Shown piece by piece: positions 28,845 through 38,582 of a stretch of 64,000 nt of DNA. This stretch comes from Paludibacter sp. 47-17 (GTDB taxonomy: Bacteria > Bacteroidota > Bacteroidia > Bacteroidales > Paludibacteraceae), in the NCBI GenBank assembly GCA_001898935.1, contig MKVT01000034.1, positions 185,994 to 249,993 on the forward strand, in the 5' to 3' direction. Position 1 is the first letter of the stretch, and each line of letters begins with the position of its first letter. Under the pieces are notes generated by a model. The model did no database searches, was not told the origin of the DNA, and saw nothing but the letters and a program-made list of their open reading frames with translations. A program made the position numbers and the translations under genes.

Positions 28845-29888
28845 ATGAGTAAAAAGATTGTGACTTTCGGAGAAATCATGCTGCGTTTGGCAACTCCGGG
28901 ATACGAGCGGTTCAGTCAGGCCACGCAATTGAATGCCACTTTTGGCGGTGGTGAAGCCAATGTAGCTGTATCGCTGGCCAATTATGGTATGAATGCCGAA
29001 TTTGTAACCCGTTTGCCTAAAAACGACATTGCCGAGTCGTGTATTATGGACTTACGTAAACACAACGTAGGAACCAGCAATATTCTGCGTGGCGGCGATC
29101 GCATGGGAATTTACTTTTTAGAAACGGGTGCAGTAGCCCGGGCCAGCAAGGTCGTATACGATCGTGCGCATTCGGCCATTGCCGAAATTCAGCCCGGTAT
29201 GGTAAACTGGCGCGAAATTTTCAAGGGAGCCGACTGGTTTCACTGGACCGGCATCACACCCGCTTTATCGCAAGGTGCAGCCGATGCTTGCCTCGAAGCG
29301 ATTCAAATTGCCAACGAGATGGGCGTCACCGTATCCACCGATCTCAATTACCGTAAAAACCTCTGGAAATACGGTAAAAAAGCCTCGGAAGTAATGCCTG
29401 CCTTGGTAGCGGGATGTGATGTAATACTGGGCAACGAGGAAGATGCCGAAAAAGTATTCGGGATTAAACCCGAAGGATTTGATGTGGCTCACACCGGCGG
29501 CGAAGTAAATGCTGCCGAATTCGAATCGGTATGCACCCAGTTGATGAATCGTTTTCCCCGTGCCAAAAAAGTAATTATCACCCTTCGCGGGTCCATCAAT
29601 GCCAATCACAATACCTGGAGAGGATGCCTGTATTCGGACGGAAGCCTGAAGATTTCCAAGGATTACGACATCACCCATATTGTGGACCGTGTAGGGGGCG
29701 GCGATTCGTTCATGGGAGGTTTGATCTACGGATTACTTACGTATACCGACGACGACCAGAAGGCATTGGAATTTGCTGTAGCGGCCTCCTGTCTGAAACA
29801 TACTATTTACGGCGACTTTAACATGGTAACCGTTGCTGAAGTCGAAGCCCTGATGGGTGGCGACGGTTCGGGACGTGTATCACGCTAA
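28845..29888 (+). CDS. kdgK: 2-dehydro-3-deoxygluconokinase (KDG kinase)
   Basis: This 347-residue PfkB-family kinase phosphorylates KDG to KDPG with ATP. N-terminal features are [10 protein letters not shown] and the substrate-binding [15 protein letters not shown]. The C-terminal PfkB signature [13 protein letters not shown] contains the catalytic base Asp287. The assignment over other PfkB sugar kinases rests on the KDPG aldolase gene 12 bp downstream and the uronate context. It is cytoplasmic and first in a kdgK-kdgA-exuT operon. A short insert ([17 protein letters not shown], about residue 215) may be specific to Bacteroidales members. Confidence 0.94.
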   Translation: MSKKIVTFGEIMLRLATPGYERFSQATQLNATFGGGEANVAVSLANYGMNAEFVTRLPKNDIAESCIMDLRKHNVGTSNILRGGDRMGIYFLETGAVARASKVVYDRAHSAIAEIQPGMVNWREIFKGADWFHWTGITPALSQGAADACLEAIQIANEMGVTVSTDLNYRKNLWKYGKKASEVMPALVAGCDVILGNEEDAEKVFGIKPEGFDVAHTGGEVNAAEFESVCTQLMNRFPRAKKVIITLRGSINANHNTWRGCLYSDGSLKISKDYDITHIVDRVGGGDSFMGGLIYGLLTYTDDDQKALEFAVAASCLKHTIYGDFNMVTVAEVEALMGGDGSGRVSR

Positions 29889-29899
29889 TACATACGACA

Positions 29900-30568
29900 A
29901 TGAAATTCAGTAAAGTTGAAGTTATACAGGCGATGAAAGCCACGGGGCTGGTTCCCGTTTTTTATCACAACGACATCGAAGTGGCCAGGAATGTGGTAAA
30001 AGCATGTTATGCAGGAGGGATCAGAGCTTTCGAATTCACGAATCGCGGCGATTTCGCCCACGAGGTATTTGGTGAACTGGTGAAGTTTGCCAACAAGGAA
30101 TGCCCTGAAATGATTATGGGGATCGGTTCGATTGTGGATGCGCCGACGGCAGCATTGTACCTGCAATTGGGGGCCAATTTTATTGTGGGCCCGCTGTTCA
30201 ATCCGGAAGTAGCCAGGATTGCCAACCGCCGGTTGGTGCCTTATGCACCCGGATGCGGTTCGGTTTCCGAAATCGGATTTGCCCAGGAAATGGGATGCGA
30301 CATTTGTAAAGTATTCCCCGGTGATGTACTCGGAGCTGCCTTTGTAAAAAACCTGAAAGCTCCGATGCCCTGGTCGAACCTGATGGTGACCGGTGGAGTA
30401 AAACCCGAGGAAAGTAATTTAAAGAGTTGGTTTGATGCAGGCGTTACCTGTGTGGGAATGGGTTCGAATCTGTTTCCCTCCGAAATGCTCAAAAATGGAG
30501 ACTGGGAGGGAATCCGCCGGTTATGTGCCGATGCCCTTGCCATTATTCAGAAAGTAAAAAACAAGTAA
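29900..30568 (+). CDS. kdgA: KDPG aldolase
   Basis: This 222-residue class I aldolase cleaves 2-keto-3-deoxy-6-phosphogluconate into pyruvate and glyceraldehyde-3-phosphate. The Schiff-base lysine is Lys137 in [10 protein letters not shown]. Other family features are [25 protein letters not shown] (catalytic Glu) and [10 protein letters not shown]. It lies 12 bp after kdgK and 18 bp before the transporter, clearly in one operon. It completes the route from uronates to central metabolism and could also act on 4-hydroxy-2-oxoglutarate, as some Eda proteins do. Confidence 0.95.
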   Translation: MKFSKVEVIQAMKATGLVPVFYHNDIEVARNVVKACYAGGIRAFEFTNRGDFAHEVFGELVKFANKECPEMIMGIGSIVDAPTAALYLQLGANFIVGPLFNPEVARIANRRLVPYAPGCGSVSEIGFAQEMGCDICKVFPGDVLGAAFVKNLKAPMPWSNLMVTGGVKPEESNLKSWFDAGVTCVGMGSNLFPSEMLKNGDWEGIRRLCADALAIIQKVKNK

Positions 30569-30586
30569 TCTTAAAAAAATAACAAA

Positions 30587-32122
30587 ATGAGTAAAGCACA
30601 AGCAGTGACACAAAAAATGTCACAGTATCGATGGCACATCGTTGCCATGCTGTTCGTAGCAACAACGATCAACTACCTCGACCGGCAGGTATTATCGCTT
30701 ACCTGGAAGGACTTTATTGCTCCTGAGTTTCATTGGACCAACACCCATTACGGAACCATCACCTCCTTATTCTCGCTATTTTATGCTTTCGGGATGTTGT
30801 TTGCCGGTAAATTTATCGACTGGCTCGACACCAAAAAAGGATTCATGTGGGCCATCTTTATCTGGTCGATCGGAGCTGTGTTGCATGCTTTTGCCGGCAT
30901 CGCCACTTCGGGTATCCTTACCGGGAACTGGTTTGTAGGCTTCGCAGAGGCACGTGAAATTATCGCCGGAATCGAAAATGTATCCAGGGTTCTGAACGTA
31001 AGTGTCGTTCTGTTTATATTTGCACGTTTGGTACTTGCATTGGGAGAAGCAGGAAACTTTCCGGCAGCCATTAAAGCCACTGCCGAATATTTTCCTAAAA
31101 AAGACCGTGCACTGGCCACCAGTATTTTCAATGCAGGAGCTATTATCGGCGCACTTGCCGCACCGGTGACCATTCCGGTTATCGCCAAACATTTCGGCTG
31201 GGAATCGGCCTTTATCATTATCGGTGCGCTGGGATTCATCTGGATGGGCTGGTGGCAATGGGCCTATAAAAAGCCGGAGGTTCACCCGAAAGTAAATAAA
31301 GCCGAATTGGATTATATTCTTCAGGACCACAACAATGTGGAAGGAGGTGCGGAAGCATCCAAAACTGCCGATGCAAAGAAAATCTCCTTTAAACAGGCAA
31401 TTGGCTTCAAACAGACCTGGGCATTTGCATTTGGTAAATTTATGACCGACGGTGTCTGGTGGTTCTACCTTTTCTGGACCCCCGCTTACTTAAGCTCGGT
31501 TTACGGTCTCGAATCGTCGGATCCGAAGGCTCAGCTTGCTTTATTCGTGCTCTACTTCATCACCCTGCTGTCGATCGTCGGTGGCTGGTTGCCCAATTAC
31601 CTGGTAGAGAAAAAAGGGATGGAACCTTATGCAGGCCGTATGAAAGCAATGCTTATTTTTGCCTTCTTCCCCTTGTTTGCTTTATTGGCTCAACCCCTGG
31701 GAGCGTATTCGTACTGGTTCCCGATCATTATCATCGGTATTGCAGGTGCAGCCCACCAGGCCTGGTCGGCTAATATCTTCTCCACCGTGGGCGATATGTT
31801 CCCTAAAGGGGCGATTGCTACCATTGTAGGAATTGGCGGTATGGCCGGAGGACTGGGTTCGGTATTGATCAATAAAAGCTCGGGGATGCTCTTCGACTAT
31901 GCTCGCGGAACCGGAATCGTTGACGGCGAAACGGTAGTTATGACCCAGGAATACATCAACAAAGGAATCGAATATGTTCGCGAACCGATGGTACTGTTAG
32001 GGTTTGAAGGCGAAAAAGCCGGATACCTCATTGTATTCTCGTTCTGTGCTGTAGCCTATCTCATCGGTTGGGTGGTAATGAAAACATTGGTACCGAAATA
32101 CAAACCCATTGTATTGGACTAA
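30587..32122 (+). CDS. exuT: ExuT-type hexuronate MFS transporter
   Basis: This 511-residue inner-membrane permease has about 12 helices. The first helix ends in TTINYLDRQVLSLTWKDF, as in ExuT and related anion:cation symporters, and the FARLVLALGEAGNFPAAIKA motif (about residue 145) is typical. Two insertions lengthen it relative to E. coli ExuT: residues ~95-140 (GILTGNWFVGFAEAREIIAGIENVSR) and a C-terminal segment near residue 440-470. It is cotranscribed with kdgK-kdgA, so glucuronate, galacturonate or an unsaturated derivative is the likely substrate, moved with H+ or Na+. Confidence 0.9.
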   Translation: MSKAQAVTQKMSQYRWHIVAMLFVATTINYLDRQVLSLTWKDFIAPEFHWTNTHYGTITSLFSLFYAFGMLFAGKFIDWLDTKKGFMWAIFIWSIGAVLHAFAGIATSGILTGNWFVGFAEAREIIAGIENVSRVLNVSVVLFIFARLVLALGEAGNFPAAIKATAEYFPKKDRALATSIFNAGAIIGALAAPVTIPVIAKHFGWESAFIIIGALGFIWMGWWQWAYKKPEVHPKVNKAELDYILQDHNNVEGGAEASKTADAKKISFKQAIGFKQTWAFAFGKFMTDGVWWFYLFWTPAYLSSVYGLESSDPKAQLALFVLYFITLLSIVGGWLPNYLVEKKGMEPYAGRMKAMLIFAFFPLFALLAQPLGAYSYWFPIIIIGIAGAAHQAWSANIFSTVGDMFPKGAIATIVGIGGMAGGLGSVLINKSSGMLFDYARGTGIVDGETVVMTQEYINKGIEYVREPMVLLGFEGEKAGYLIVFSFCAVAYLIGWVVMKTLVPKYKPIVLD

Positions 32123-32141
32123 TTTTCAATAGATAGACAAA

Positions 32142-32179
32142 AAAATAAGCTGTCGTTTTCCGAAATGACAGCTTATTTT
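32142..32179. terminator. Bidirectional terminator after exuT
   Basis: AAAATAAGCTGTC and GACAGCTTATTTT form a strong stem with A and T runs, ending next to the convergent GSCFA gene. Confidence 0.9.
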
Positions 32180-32180
32180 T

Positions 32181-33125
32181 TTACAACTTCAAATAAGGAT
32201 ATCGTTTTAAAAGCACCTCTTTCTGCAATTCGGTTTTTCGTATAAAGGCCTGATTTTCGTCCGAATCGGGATGAAGGGAACGGTGCTGCTCCATTCGCCT
32301 GAAATGTTCTACTTCGCGAATGATGGTACGCGTATCGGTGGTAAATCCATAATTAATAAATTGCTGCCACACATAATCGACCGCCAAATCGGAGGGATGA
32401 ACCATATCGTCGTTGAAGAAGCGGTAATCGCGCAATTCATCGATTACTAATTCGTAGGCGGGGAAGTAACCTGTAGAGGGAAAAACACGCTGCAATTCGT
32501 CGATTGCCAGGTGCAAAACACTTTTACTCAGGGTATTTTCATGAGCACCGTCTTTCCAATGCCGAACCGGACTGACGGTAAAAATCACTTTCATTTCCTT
32601 GGGTAAACCCGGAAGTACCTGAGCATATTCGTTTACGATTTCGTCGACTGTAAGACGACGGCGAATAAATTGAGCACCGGGAAGCTTATGACAATTCGCA
32701 ACCAGCTCCTTCGTTTCCTTATGCTCGTAAATCCACGAAGTACCGAACGTGAGCAGCAAAACACCCGCAGTTTGCAACAATCCGGAAGCGTTCGCAATCC
32801 GTTCGTTCATGTGGTTTAGAGTTTGTTCTTTATCGATACCCGAATGTAAATTACTGAACTGAAAATGATTCCAGACCGAACCATAAAAAAACAGCTCTTC
32901 TTCCATCACCGGTCGGGCATGGAGTAAACGTGTGATTGACCTGCTGATTGACAGCGGATTAAACAAAACCCCAAAGGGATTAATGCCTACCCGGAAACCT
33001 GCATGGTGCAACCGCCGGCCCATATGCTCAGAAAAGCAAGAGCCCAGGGCGAACCATTGCTGATGGTAACCCAGGGGCTCTTGAAGTGGTGCGATCGTTA
33101 CCGGTGTAGTAAACGTCGGATTCAT
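32181..33125 (-). CDS. GSCFA-domain (SGNH hydrolase-like) protein
   Basis: 314 residues from ATG 33125, which lies 5 bp after the HMA gene's stop; a longer frame would overlap that gene. The name-giving motif ALGSCFSEHMGRRL is near residue 25. Further conserved stretches are INPFGVLFNPLS, LTFGTSWIYEH, FTVSPVRHWKDGAHENTLSKS and MVHPSDLAVDYVW. GSCFA proteins belong to the SGNH/GDSL-like fold; Ser in GSCF and the Asp/His of DDMVHPSD could form the catalytic set. Substrates are unknown. It is last in a leftward operon with metal-binding genes, but no functional link to metals is evident. Confidence 0.85.
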   Translation of the reverse strand: MNPTFTTPVTIAPLQEPLGYHQQWFALGSCFSEHMGRRLHHAGFRVGINPFGVLFNPLSISRSITRLLHARPVMEEELFFYGSVWNHFQFSNLHSGIDKEQTLNHMNERIANASGLLQTAGVLLLTFGTSWIYEHKETKELVANCHKLPGAQFIRRRLTVDEIVNEYAQVLPGLPKEMKVIFTVSPVRHWKDGAHENTLSKSVLHLAIDELQRVFPSTGYFPAYELVIDELRDYRFFNDDMVHPSDLAVDYVWQQFINYGFTTDTRTIIREVEHFRRMEQHRSLHPDSDENQAFIRKTELQKEVLLKRYPYLKL

Positions 33126-33130
33126 TGGTT

Positions 33131-33715
33131 TTATACGCTTTTCTTTTCCGAACAACAACCAGCTTTCGGCGCTTCGGCAGTTTTGGCGCTATCGCTGCAT
33201 TTCTTATCGGCTTTGCAATCGGCAGCAGCTGGCTGGCATCCGGCTTTATCAGCGGTTTTTGCCTTGTCGCAACAACCTGCAGCTTTCTCTTTGCATTCGC
33301 TTTTTGCTTTATCTTTGCATTCGCCGGTCGCTTTGGCCTGGCAGTCGCTTTTCACTTCGCTGGCAGGTTTGGCAGCCTGGCAACCGGCCGAAGCCGCAGC
33401 TTTATCACAACATGCTTTATCATCCTTTACTTTGGCAGTATAACCCAATTTTACAAGGGCAGCCTGCAATTTTTCGGGGCTGGTTTTCTTTGCATCGTAA
33501 TTGAGCGCTACAGTCTTGTTTTCAAGACTTACCTCCATGGCCTTCACGCCTTTCTCAAAAGCAATGTTTTTTTCAATTTTCTTCTGACATGCTTCGCAAT
33601 GCATGTTTACGTCAAATACAACTTTATCACTACCCGCCTTGGTTTGTGCAACTACCATCGACGAAGTCAGTACGAGTACTGTTAGCACCAGGGAAAAGAT
33701 TTGTTTTGTTTTCAT
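33131..33715 (-). CDS. Exported HMA-domain protein with Cys-rich metallothionein-like tail
   Basis: 194 residues. A signal peptide (residues 1-23, ending VVAQ) precedes one heavy-metal-associated domain with the ligand motif MHCEAC (Cys40, Cys43), residues ~30-95. The remaining ~95 residues are Lys/Ala/Asp-rich and carry 13 cysteines, three of them as CC pairs (ACCDK, GCCDK, GCCSE). The tail looks like a low-complexity metal sponge. The domain suggests Cu(I), Zn or similar binding in the periplasm. It lies 57 bp after the TonB receptor gene in the same orientation, so capture or buffering of metal entering or leaving through that receptor is inferred. Confidence 0.85.
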   Translation of the reverse strand: MKTKQIFSLVLTVLVLTSSMVVAQTKAGSDKVVFDVNMHCEACQKKIEKNIAFEKGVKAMEVSLENKTVALNYDAKKTSPEKLQAALVKLGYTAKVKDDKACCDKAAASAGCQAAKPASEVKSDCQAKATGECKDKAKSECKEKAAGCCDKAKTADKAGCQPAAADCKADKKCSDSAKTAEAPKAGCCSEKKSV

Positions 33716-33772
33716 GAGAACTTAAATTGTTAATTGATTCGATAACTATAATGGTTTAAATGATTTATTTGT

Positions 33773-35962
33773 TCAATCTCTATCCAACGACCACCGCAAA
33801 CCAAGGTATAATTTTCGTCCGTGGGTGGGCCCCCATATATTGGTGGCATCAAAATCGGCTCCACCCGGATTAGCCACATCGATAATGGGATTCGACTGCA
33901 CAAAGTTAGTCAAATTTTCGACTCCGGCATATACCGACCAGGTACGGAAATATTTAGTAATCTGCGAATTGATGATGGTATATTTATTGAATTCACGATC
34001 CCACAATGGATTGAGGGCATCCGGATCGGGCAATCGGCCGCCTCCGTTAAATTGCGTAGTGAAGTCGAATTGCCATTTTTTCAAGGGAGTGGTGTACGAT
34101 GCTGTAGCCATACCTTTGTATCGGCTGGTAAGCGGTTTTTCACGCAATTCGCCGTCGATTGTCGTTTTCACATCATTAACACGGTGCGCCAGGGTTACCG
34201 ACAGCCCTTTCAACACTTCCATAGTGGCCTCAACCTGAATACTATGTGCATACGATGGTCCGTCGAGAGCATAGAAAAATACTTTATGAGCATCCTGATC
34301 GGTGTCGATTACCACTTGCTTTTTGAAATCGGTATAGTACCATTCGCCCGACAAACTCAGCTCCCGGCCGAACAACGGAATATAAGCCTGCGCACTCACT
34401 CCGTAGTTCCAGGCATCTTCCAAGGGGAGATTATCGTCGATTATAAAAAGCCGGTTACTGGCCAGGTAATTATTGTTTTCGGCCAGCATACGGGGCGACC
34501 GGTAGGCTTTACCAACGGTGGTGCGTAAATGAAGATACTCCCAGGGCATGTATTTCAGGTGCAAACGCGGTGTTGCAAACCAGCCGTACTCACTCGAGTA
34601 ATCGGCGCGAATGCCGGCCAGTCCGATAAATTTATCGTGCAGGTGAAGCGAATATTCGGCATACGCTCCGGCAACAAGCTCGTCGTCGTTGATACTATAA
34701 TTGGGTAATACCATACTCGACGCTACATTACTGATCAGTTGTTCGTTGTAGGAGTCATAATTAATACTCAACCCTGTCGATAATTTATGATGATCGGCCA
34801 GCTTGGTTTCAAAAATCAAATTGGAATACAGATTTTTCTGCAAACCATTGTACAATCGATGTCCAAACATGCCGTCCTGATCGTGCCACGAACCACTCAC
34901 AATCCATCCCACACTCGTTTCGGTGTCGTGGTTAAAAACATACCCGTTCTTCAGGAAAAATTCATACCTTTCGGTATCGATACCGATATGATAGGTCTGA
35001 TCCATCGTTCCTCCCGTACGTTTTTCCGACAACGCCTTTACAAAAGCCTGAAAAGTATAATCGCCATTATTGAAAAACCAGCGATTCAACAGGTTACGCT
35101 GCTGAATTTTAGGCATATCCATATACCCGTCGGCATTTGCGTCGAGCATTATCAACTCGTCCGATGCATGTAGCATGACTCCGGTCGACCAGTCTTTGTT
35201 CAATCGTATTCCGGTAGTAACATTAGCTTCCACTCTTCCTGCATCGCTGGCAAACACATTGGCATGTACAATCTCGCTAAGATGAGGTTTTTTATATTCC
35301 ACATTAATTTGGCCGGTCAGGGCTTCGTATCCGTTTTTCACCGAACTGGTCCCTTTCGATACCGAAATACTCTCGATCCACGGACCCGGAATAAAGCCCA
35401 TTCCATACAAGGAAGAAATCCCCCGTAAATTGGGAATATTCTCGGTAAGCATCTGAACATAATTTCCCGACAAGCCAAGTAACTTGATTTGCTTGGCACC
35501 CGTGGCAGCATCACTGTAAGCCACATCCACCGATGGATTGGTTTCGAAACTTTCCGACAGATTACAACAGGCTGCCTTGGTGAGTTCATGAGCGGTAATC
35601 CGTTCGGTTTGTAAAGCGGTAAAACGGGGTTTTATCGTTCCGGGACTGGTTTGAACCACCTGAAACTCCTGAAGTTCAATCACTTCCTTAAGTATCGCCG
35701 TAAGGGTGGTCTGCCCTTCGGCAATGTGAATAGTGTCGCGCTGAAAAGCTACATTGCTCAATACCAGCATATGAGCATTAGCGGGTCGGGGAAGCTGAAA
35801 TTCCCCATTCGTGTCCGAAACGGTTCCGCTGGTCGTATTCATCCAGTAAACATTTACACCCGGTACGGGTATTCCTTTCTGGTCGGTCACTTTTCCTTTC
35901 AGGTTGGATGCCAAAAGCGACAATGGCAGTATAAGCACTAAAAATAGAAGATTTTTTTTCAT
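33773..35962 (-). CDS. TonB-dependent receptor, probably metal or metallophore related
   Basis: This 729-residue outer-membrane protein has a signal peptide (residues 1-18), a carboxypeptidase-like regulatory domain (NLKGKVTDQKGIPVPGVNVYW, about residues 20-95), a plug domain (about 110-220) and a beta-barrel ending in LYLGLRWSLDRD with a near-terminal aromatic. The plug has an unusual Cys pair (KAACCNLSESFETNPSVD). Neighbours encode a Cys/His-rich small protein and a Cys-rich HMA protein, so import of a metal ion or complex is inferred. The substrate cannot be read from the sequence. Cotranscription with the gene 88 bp upstream is likely. Confidence 0.88.
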   Translation of the reverse strand: MKKNLLFLVLILPLSLLASNLKGKVTDQKGIPVPGVNVYWMNTTSGTVSDTNGEFQLPRPANAHMLVLSNVAFQRDTIHIAEGQTTLTAILKEVIELQEFQVVQTSPGTIKPRFTALQTERITAHELTKAACCNLSESFETNPSVDVAYSDAATGAKQIKLLGLSGNYVQMLTENIPNLRGISSLYGMGFIPGPWIESISVSKGTSSVKNGYEALTGQINVEYKKPHLSEIVHANVFASDAGRVEANVTTGIRLNKDWSTGVMLHASDELIMLDANADGYMDMPKIQQRNLLNRWFFNNGDYTFQAFVKALSEKRTGGTMDQTYHIGIDTERYEFFLKNGYVFNHDTETSVGWIVSGSWHDQDGMFGHRLYNGLQKNLYSNLIFETKLADHHKLSTGLSINYDSYNEQLISNVASSMVLPNYSINDDELVAGAYAEYSLHLHDKFIGLAGIRADYSSEYGWFATPRLHLKYMPWEYLHLRTTVGKAYRSPRMLAENNNYLASNRLFIIDDNLPLEDAWNYGVSAQAYIPLFGRELSLSGEWYYTDFKKQVVIDTDQDAHKVFFYALDGPSYAHSIQVEATMEVLKGLSVTLAHRVNDVKTTIDGELREKPLTSRYKGMATASYTTPLKKWQFDFTTQFNGGGRLPDPDALNPLWDREFNKYTIINSQITKYFRTWSVYAGVENLTNFVQSNPIIDVANPGGADFDATNIWGPTHGRKLYLGLRWSLDRD

Positions 35963-36049
35963 CTGTTTATTTGATAAAGTAAAACATAACGATTCGATCG
36001 GCCTTGCCTCAATAAAGTTGACGCAGGCGAAAATGCATGTTTACAGTTA

Positions 36050-36565
36050 TCAAATGATGAGCACCGATTTTTGAGCCAGCAACCGGCGGCCCATCCGAAG
36101 CATAGGCTCCGGCGGCGGATAATGAAGAAAAAGATCGGATTGAATGGTGGTGAGCGCCTCCTCGGATAACACTGCTGCCGGCAGCGTAATTACGGCAGCA
36201 GCAACCTGCAACTGCAAGGTAGCGGTAACCGGATAATTATCGAGTTGCAGACGCTCCAATTCGCAATGCCCCTCATTCATGGAACAGGTTTCGTCGGCCG
36301 AAGCGGCGGAGGGATGTTCGTTATGATGTGCGCAGCCGGCGGTCTCCCCTGTGGTCGCTCGCAAAGCATCCTGATCGTGAGCGGGGGTGCCTGCATGCTC
36401 AGGATGATGTAATTCGTGGCAACTATGACTCGAAAGATATTCAATACCAGCCGTTTCACAACTGTCGCAGCAATAATCCACCACGTTGTGCCCCACTCCG
36501 GCGAGCACAAAATTGAGTACTCCCAGAAAAGCTGTTAATTGTATAAATTTCGAATAGCTTCTCAT
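36050..36565 (-). CDS. Small exported Cys/His-rich protein (first gene of metal operon)
   Basis: 171 residues, with a hydrophobic N-terminus (about residues 8-25, FIQLTAFLGVLNFVLAGVGH). A dense Cys/His block follows (YCCDSCET, SHSCHELHHPEH, CAHHNEHP, CSMNEGHCELE; residues ~32-105). Then comes a hydrophobic stretch, and the C-terminus contains YPPPEPMLRMGRR. I do not recognise a named domain. The ligand-rich centre fits metal binding or sensing in the periplasm. It leads an operon with a TonB receptor and an HMA protein, and a similar-style small Cys-rich gene leads the ICE operon at 50 kb. The -7 box ends only 7 nt before the ATG, implying a very short leader. Confidence 0.75.
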   Translation of the reverse strand: MRSYSKFIQLTAFLGVLNFVLAGVGHNVVDYCCDSCETAGIEYLSSHSCHELHHPEHAGTPAHDQDALRATTGETAGCAHHNEHPSAASADETCSMNEGHCELERLQLDNYPVTATLQLQVAAAVITLPAAVLSEEALTTIQSDLFLHYPPPEPMLRMGRRLLAQKSVLII

Positions 36566-36572
36566 ATCGGTA

Positions 36573-36580
36573 CAAATATA
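36573..36580 (-). promoter_or_regulatory. -7 promoter element for the metal operon
   Basis: TATATTTG on the reverse strand, 7 nt before ATG 36565. No clear -33 box. Confidence 0.4.
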
Positions 36581-36655
36581 AAATGAACTTGCAAAAAAAT
36601 CATCCTGATGGATATATAATTTTATTTTTTTAATGAAATATATCTATTTATGTTG

Positions 36656-36663
36656 TACCTTTG
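36656..36663 (+). promoter_or_regulatory. -7 promoter element for the DUF3298-purC pair
   Basis: TACCTTTG, 28 nt before the start codon, in an A/T-rich stretch. Confidence 0.5.
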
Positions 36664-36691
36664 CAGCGAAAAATAAGATAGAAATTCAATC

Positions 36692-37567
36692 ATGAAGAAA
36701 AAAATTTTATTACTGACTATCAGCATTTTAGCACTAATATTTCTAGCCGTATATTTTATCTTTCAACCGGAAACTCCCCAAAATGTACTTACCGAAACGT
36801 ATCATATTACTGATAAGCAATACCTTACGGAAGATACGACCCGGGGAGCACTTAGTATAGATATTACGGTGGAATATCCGGTCGATTTTTCGGAAGAGAA
36901 AATTCTGGAAAAAATTCAGGCGCACATTATTACCAATCTGGTAGGCGAGCAATATATCAATGTACCGAAAGATTCCATCCTTCAGCAATTCGTACGTGAA
37001 CTGAAGGAAGAATACATTCACAACAATGAAATTGTAGTCGATAAGCTGGATAAAACGGGCCGGCTGGTACTCAACAACAGTTTTACAATGGAAGGGTTCG
37101 CCTTGCTGAACGATGAGCAAATATTCACCTACGGGATCTCGAGGGATGTGGATTTCGGAGGTAATCATCCCACCCGGACCCGCTTTTTCTACAATTATAA
37201 TTTAAAGACGGGCGAACTGATCACCGAAGAAGCCATTTTCGGAAATGAGAACCACGAAAAACTGGCCGATTTACTTCAGCAGGAGGTTCAGCGCCTGAGT
37301 CGCGACAACGACGATATGCCGACGATCGACACCTTCGAAGAAAGTGTGTACAATAAAGAAGCGATCCGTCCCAATGGAAACTTCTATATCAACGACGAAG
37401 CAATTTGTTACGTATTCAATCCCTACGAAATTGCTCCGCTGAGCTATGCCTACGAAACCGAGGTGCGTCTCCCCTACTCGCTCATAAAGCCGCTGTTGAA
37501 AGAAAACAGCGTTATCCAATATTTAGTGCAACAGCACGAGACCTCATTATCAGCAAACAACAATTAA
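36692..37567 (+). CDS. Membrane-anchored DUF3298/RsiV-like protein
   Basis: 291 residues. One N-terminal membrane helix (about residues 5-25, no clear cleavage site) is followed by a soluble extracytoplasmic domain. The C-terminal part (GKLNTGELI-like [49 protein letters not shown]) is the DUF3298 signature, also found in the anti-sigma factor RsiV and in lysozyme-binding domains. The function is not known in Bacteroidales. It is probably anchored in the inner membrane facing the periplasm. purC begins 14 bp downstream, so they share a promoter, an arrangement with no obvious functional logic. Confidence 0.8.
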   Translation: MKKKILLLTISILALIFLAVYFIFQPETPQNVLTETYHITDKQYLTEDTTRGALSIDITVEYPVDFSEEKILEKIQAHIITNLVGEQYINVPKDSILQQFVRELKEEYIHNNEIVVDKLDKTGRLVLNNSFTMEGFALLNDEQIFTYGISRDVDFGGNHPTRTRFFYNYNLKTGELITEEAIFGNENHEKLADLLQQEVQRLSRDNDDMPTIDTFEESVYNKEAIRPNGNFYINDEAICYVFNPYEIAPLSYAYETEVRLPYSLIKPLLKENSVIQYLVQQHETSLSANNN

Positions 37568-37581
37568 TCAAGTTACAAACA

Positions 37582-38532
37582 ATGAAAGCACTTACAACGA
37601 CCGATTTTAAGTTTGAAGGTCAGAAAAGCGTCTATCATGGCAAGGTCCGTGATGTTTATACCGTTAAAAATGATTTACTGGTCATGGTAGCTACCGATCG
37701 TATTTCGGCATTTGATGTAGTATTACCGAAAGGAATTCCTTTTAAAGGACAGATGCTGAATCAGATCGCAGCCAAATTTTTGGATGCCACCGCCGATATC
37801 GTTCCGAACTGGAAACTGGCAACACCCGACCCGATGGTTACGGTGGGTTTGCGTTGCGAAGGTTTCCCGGTGGAAATGATTGTACGCGGCTACCTCTGCG
37901 GAAGTGCCTGGAGAGCCTATAAAAATGGAGTACGTGAAATTTGCGGAGTAAAAATCCCCGAAGGTATGCGCGAAAACCAACGATTCGAGCAACCCATTAT
38001 CACTCCCACCACAAAAGCCGAATATGGGATGCACGACGAAGACATCTCAAAAGAAGAAATCCTGAAACAAGGATTGGTTTCGCCCGAAGAGTATGAATTA
38101 CTCGAAAAATACACCCTGCAATTATTCCTCAGAGGAACCGAAATTGCTGCGCGACGCGGATTGATTTTGGTCGACACCAAGTATGAATTCGGGAAACGTG
38201 ATGGTAAAATTTACCTGATTGATGAAATTCATACTCCCGATTCGTCGCGCTATTTTTATGCCGAAAGTTATGAGGAACTGTTTCAGAAAGGTGAAGCGCA
38301 AAAGCAGTTATCGAAGGAATTTGTACGCGAATGGCTTATGGAAAATGGCTTCCAGGGTAAGGAAGGCCAATCGGTGCCCGAAATGACCGATGCCATTGTG
38401 GAAGGGATCAGCGAACGCTATATCGAACTCTTTGAAAACATCTCCGGGCTTGCTTTCGACAAAGCAATAAGCGACAATATTGCCGCACGGATAGAAAAGA
38501 ATGTAACGGCCTATTTGGCTTCCGTCGAATGA
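37582..38532 (+). CDS. purC: SAICAR synthetase (phosphoribosylaminoimidazole-succinocarboxamide synthase)
   Basis: 316 residues from ATG 37582; a longer frame from 37405 would overlap the upstream gene. It is cytoplasmic and joins CAIR and aspartate with ATP, a middle step of de novo purine synthesis. Family stretches are [47 protein letters not shown] and [15 protein letters not shown]. It is of the longer type (about 300 residues), as in Bacteroidetes and yeast-like enzymes, rather than the 240-residue E. coli form. A strong GC-rich hairpin follows. Confidence 0.96.
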   Translation: MKALTTTDFKFEGQKSVYHGKVRDVYTVKNDLLVMVATDRISAFDVVLPKGIPFKGQMLNQIAAKFLDATADIVPNWKLATPDPMVTVGLRCEGFPVEMIVRGYLCGSAWRAYKNGVREICGVKIPEGMRENQRFEQPIITPTTKAEYGMHDEDISKEEILKQGLVSPEEYELLEKYTLQLFLRGTEIAARRGLILVDTKYEFGKRDGKIYLIDEIHTPDSSRYFYAESYEELFQKGEAQKQLSKEFVREWLMENGFQGKEGQSVPEMTDAIVEGISERYIELFENISGLAFDKAISDNIAARIEKNVTAYLASVE

Positions 38533-38538
38533 ACGAAA

Positions 38539-38571
38539 GGGCGGGAGCTGTTGTACTTTCAGCTCCCGCCC
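38539..38571. terminator. GC-rich hairpin between convergent purC and MFS genes
   Basis: GGGCGGGAGCTG (38539-38550) and CAGCTCCCGCCC (38560-38571) form a perfect 12-bp stem with a 9-nt loop. The T-run is weak, so it may end transcription inefficiently or stabilise ends. Confidence 0.7.
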
Positions 38572-38582
38572 CTTCTGATTCC

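Noticed and set aside
33131..36565. Reading the chromosomal metal operon as part of a second mobile element
   Set aside because: No integrase, transposase, terminal repeats or tRNA border flank it; it sits between housekeeping and uronate genes.
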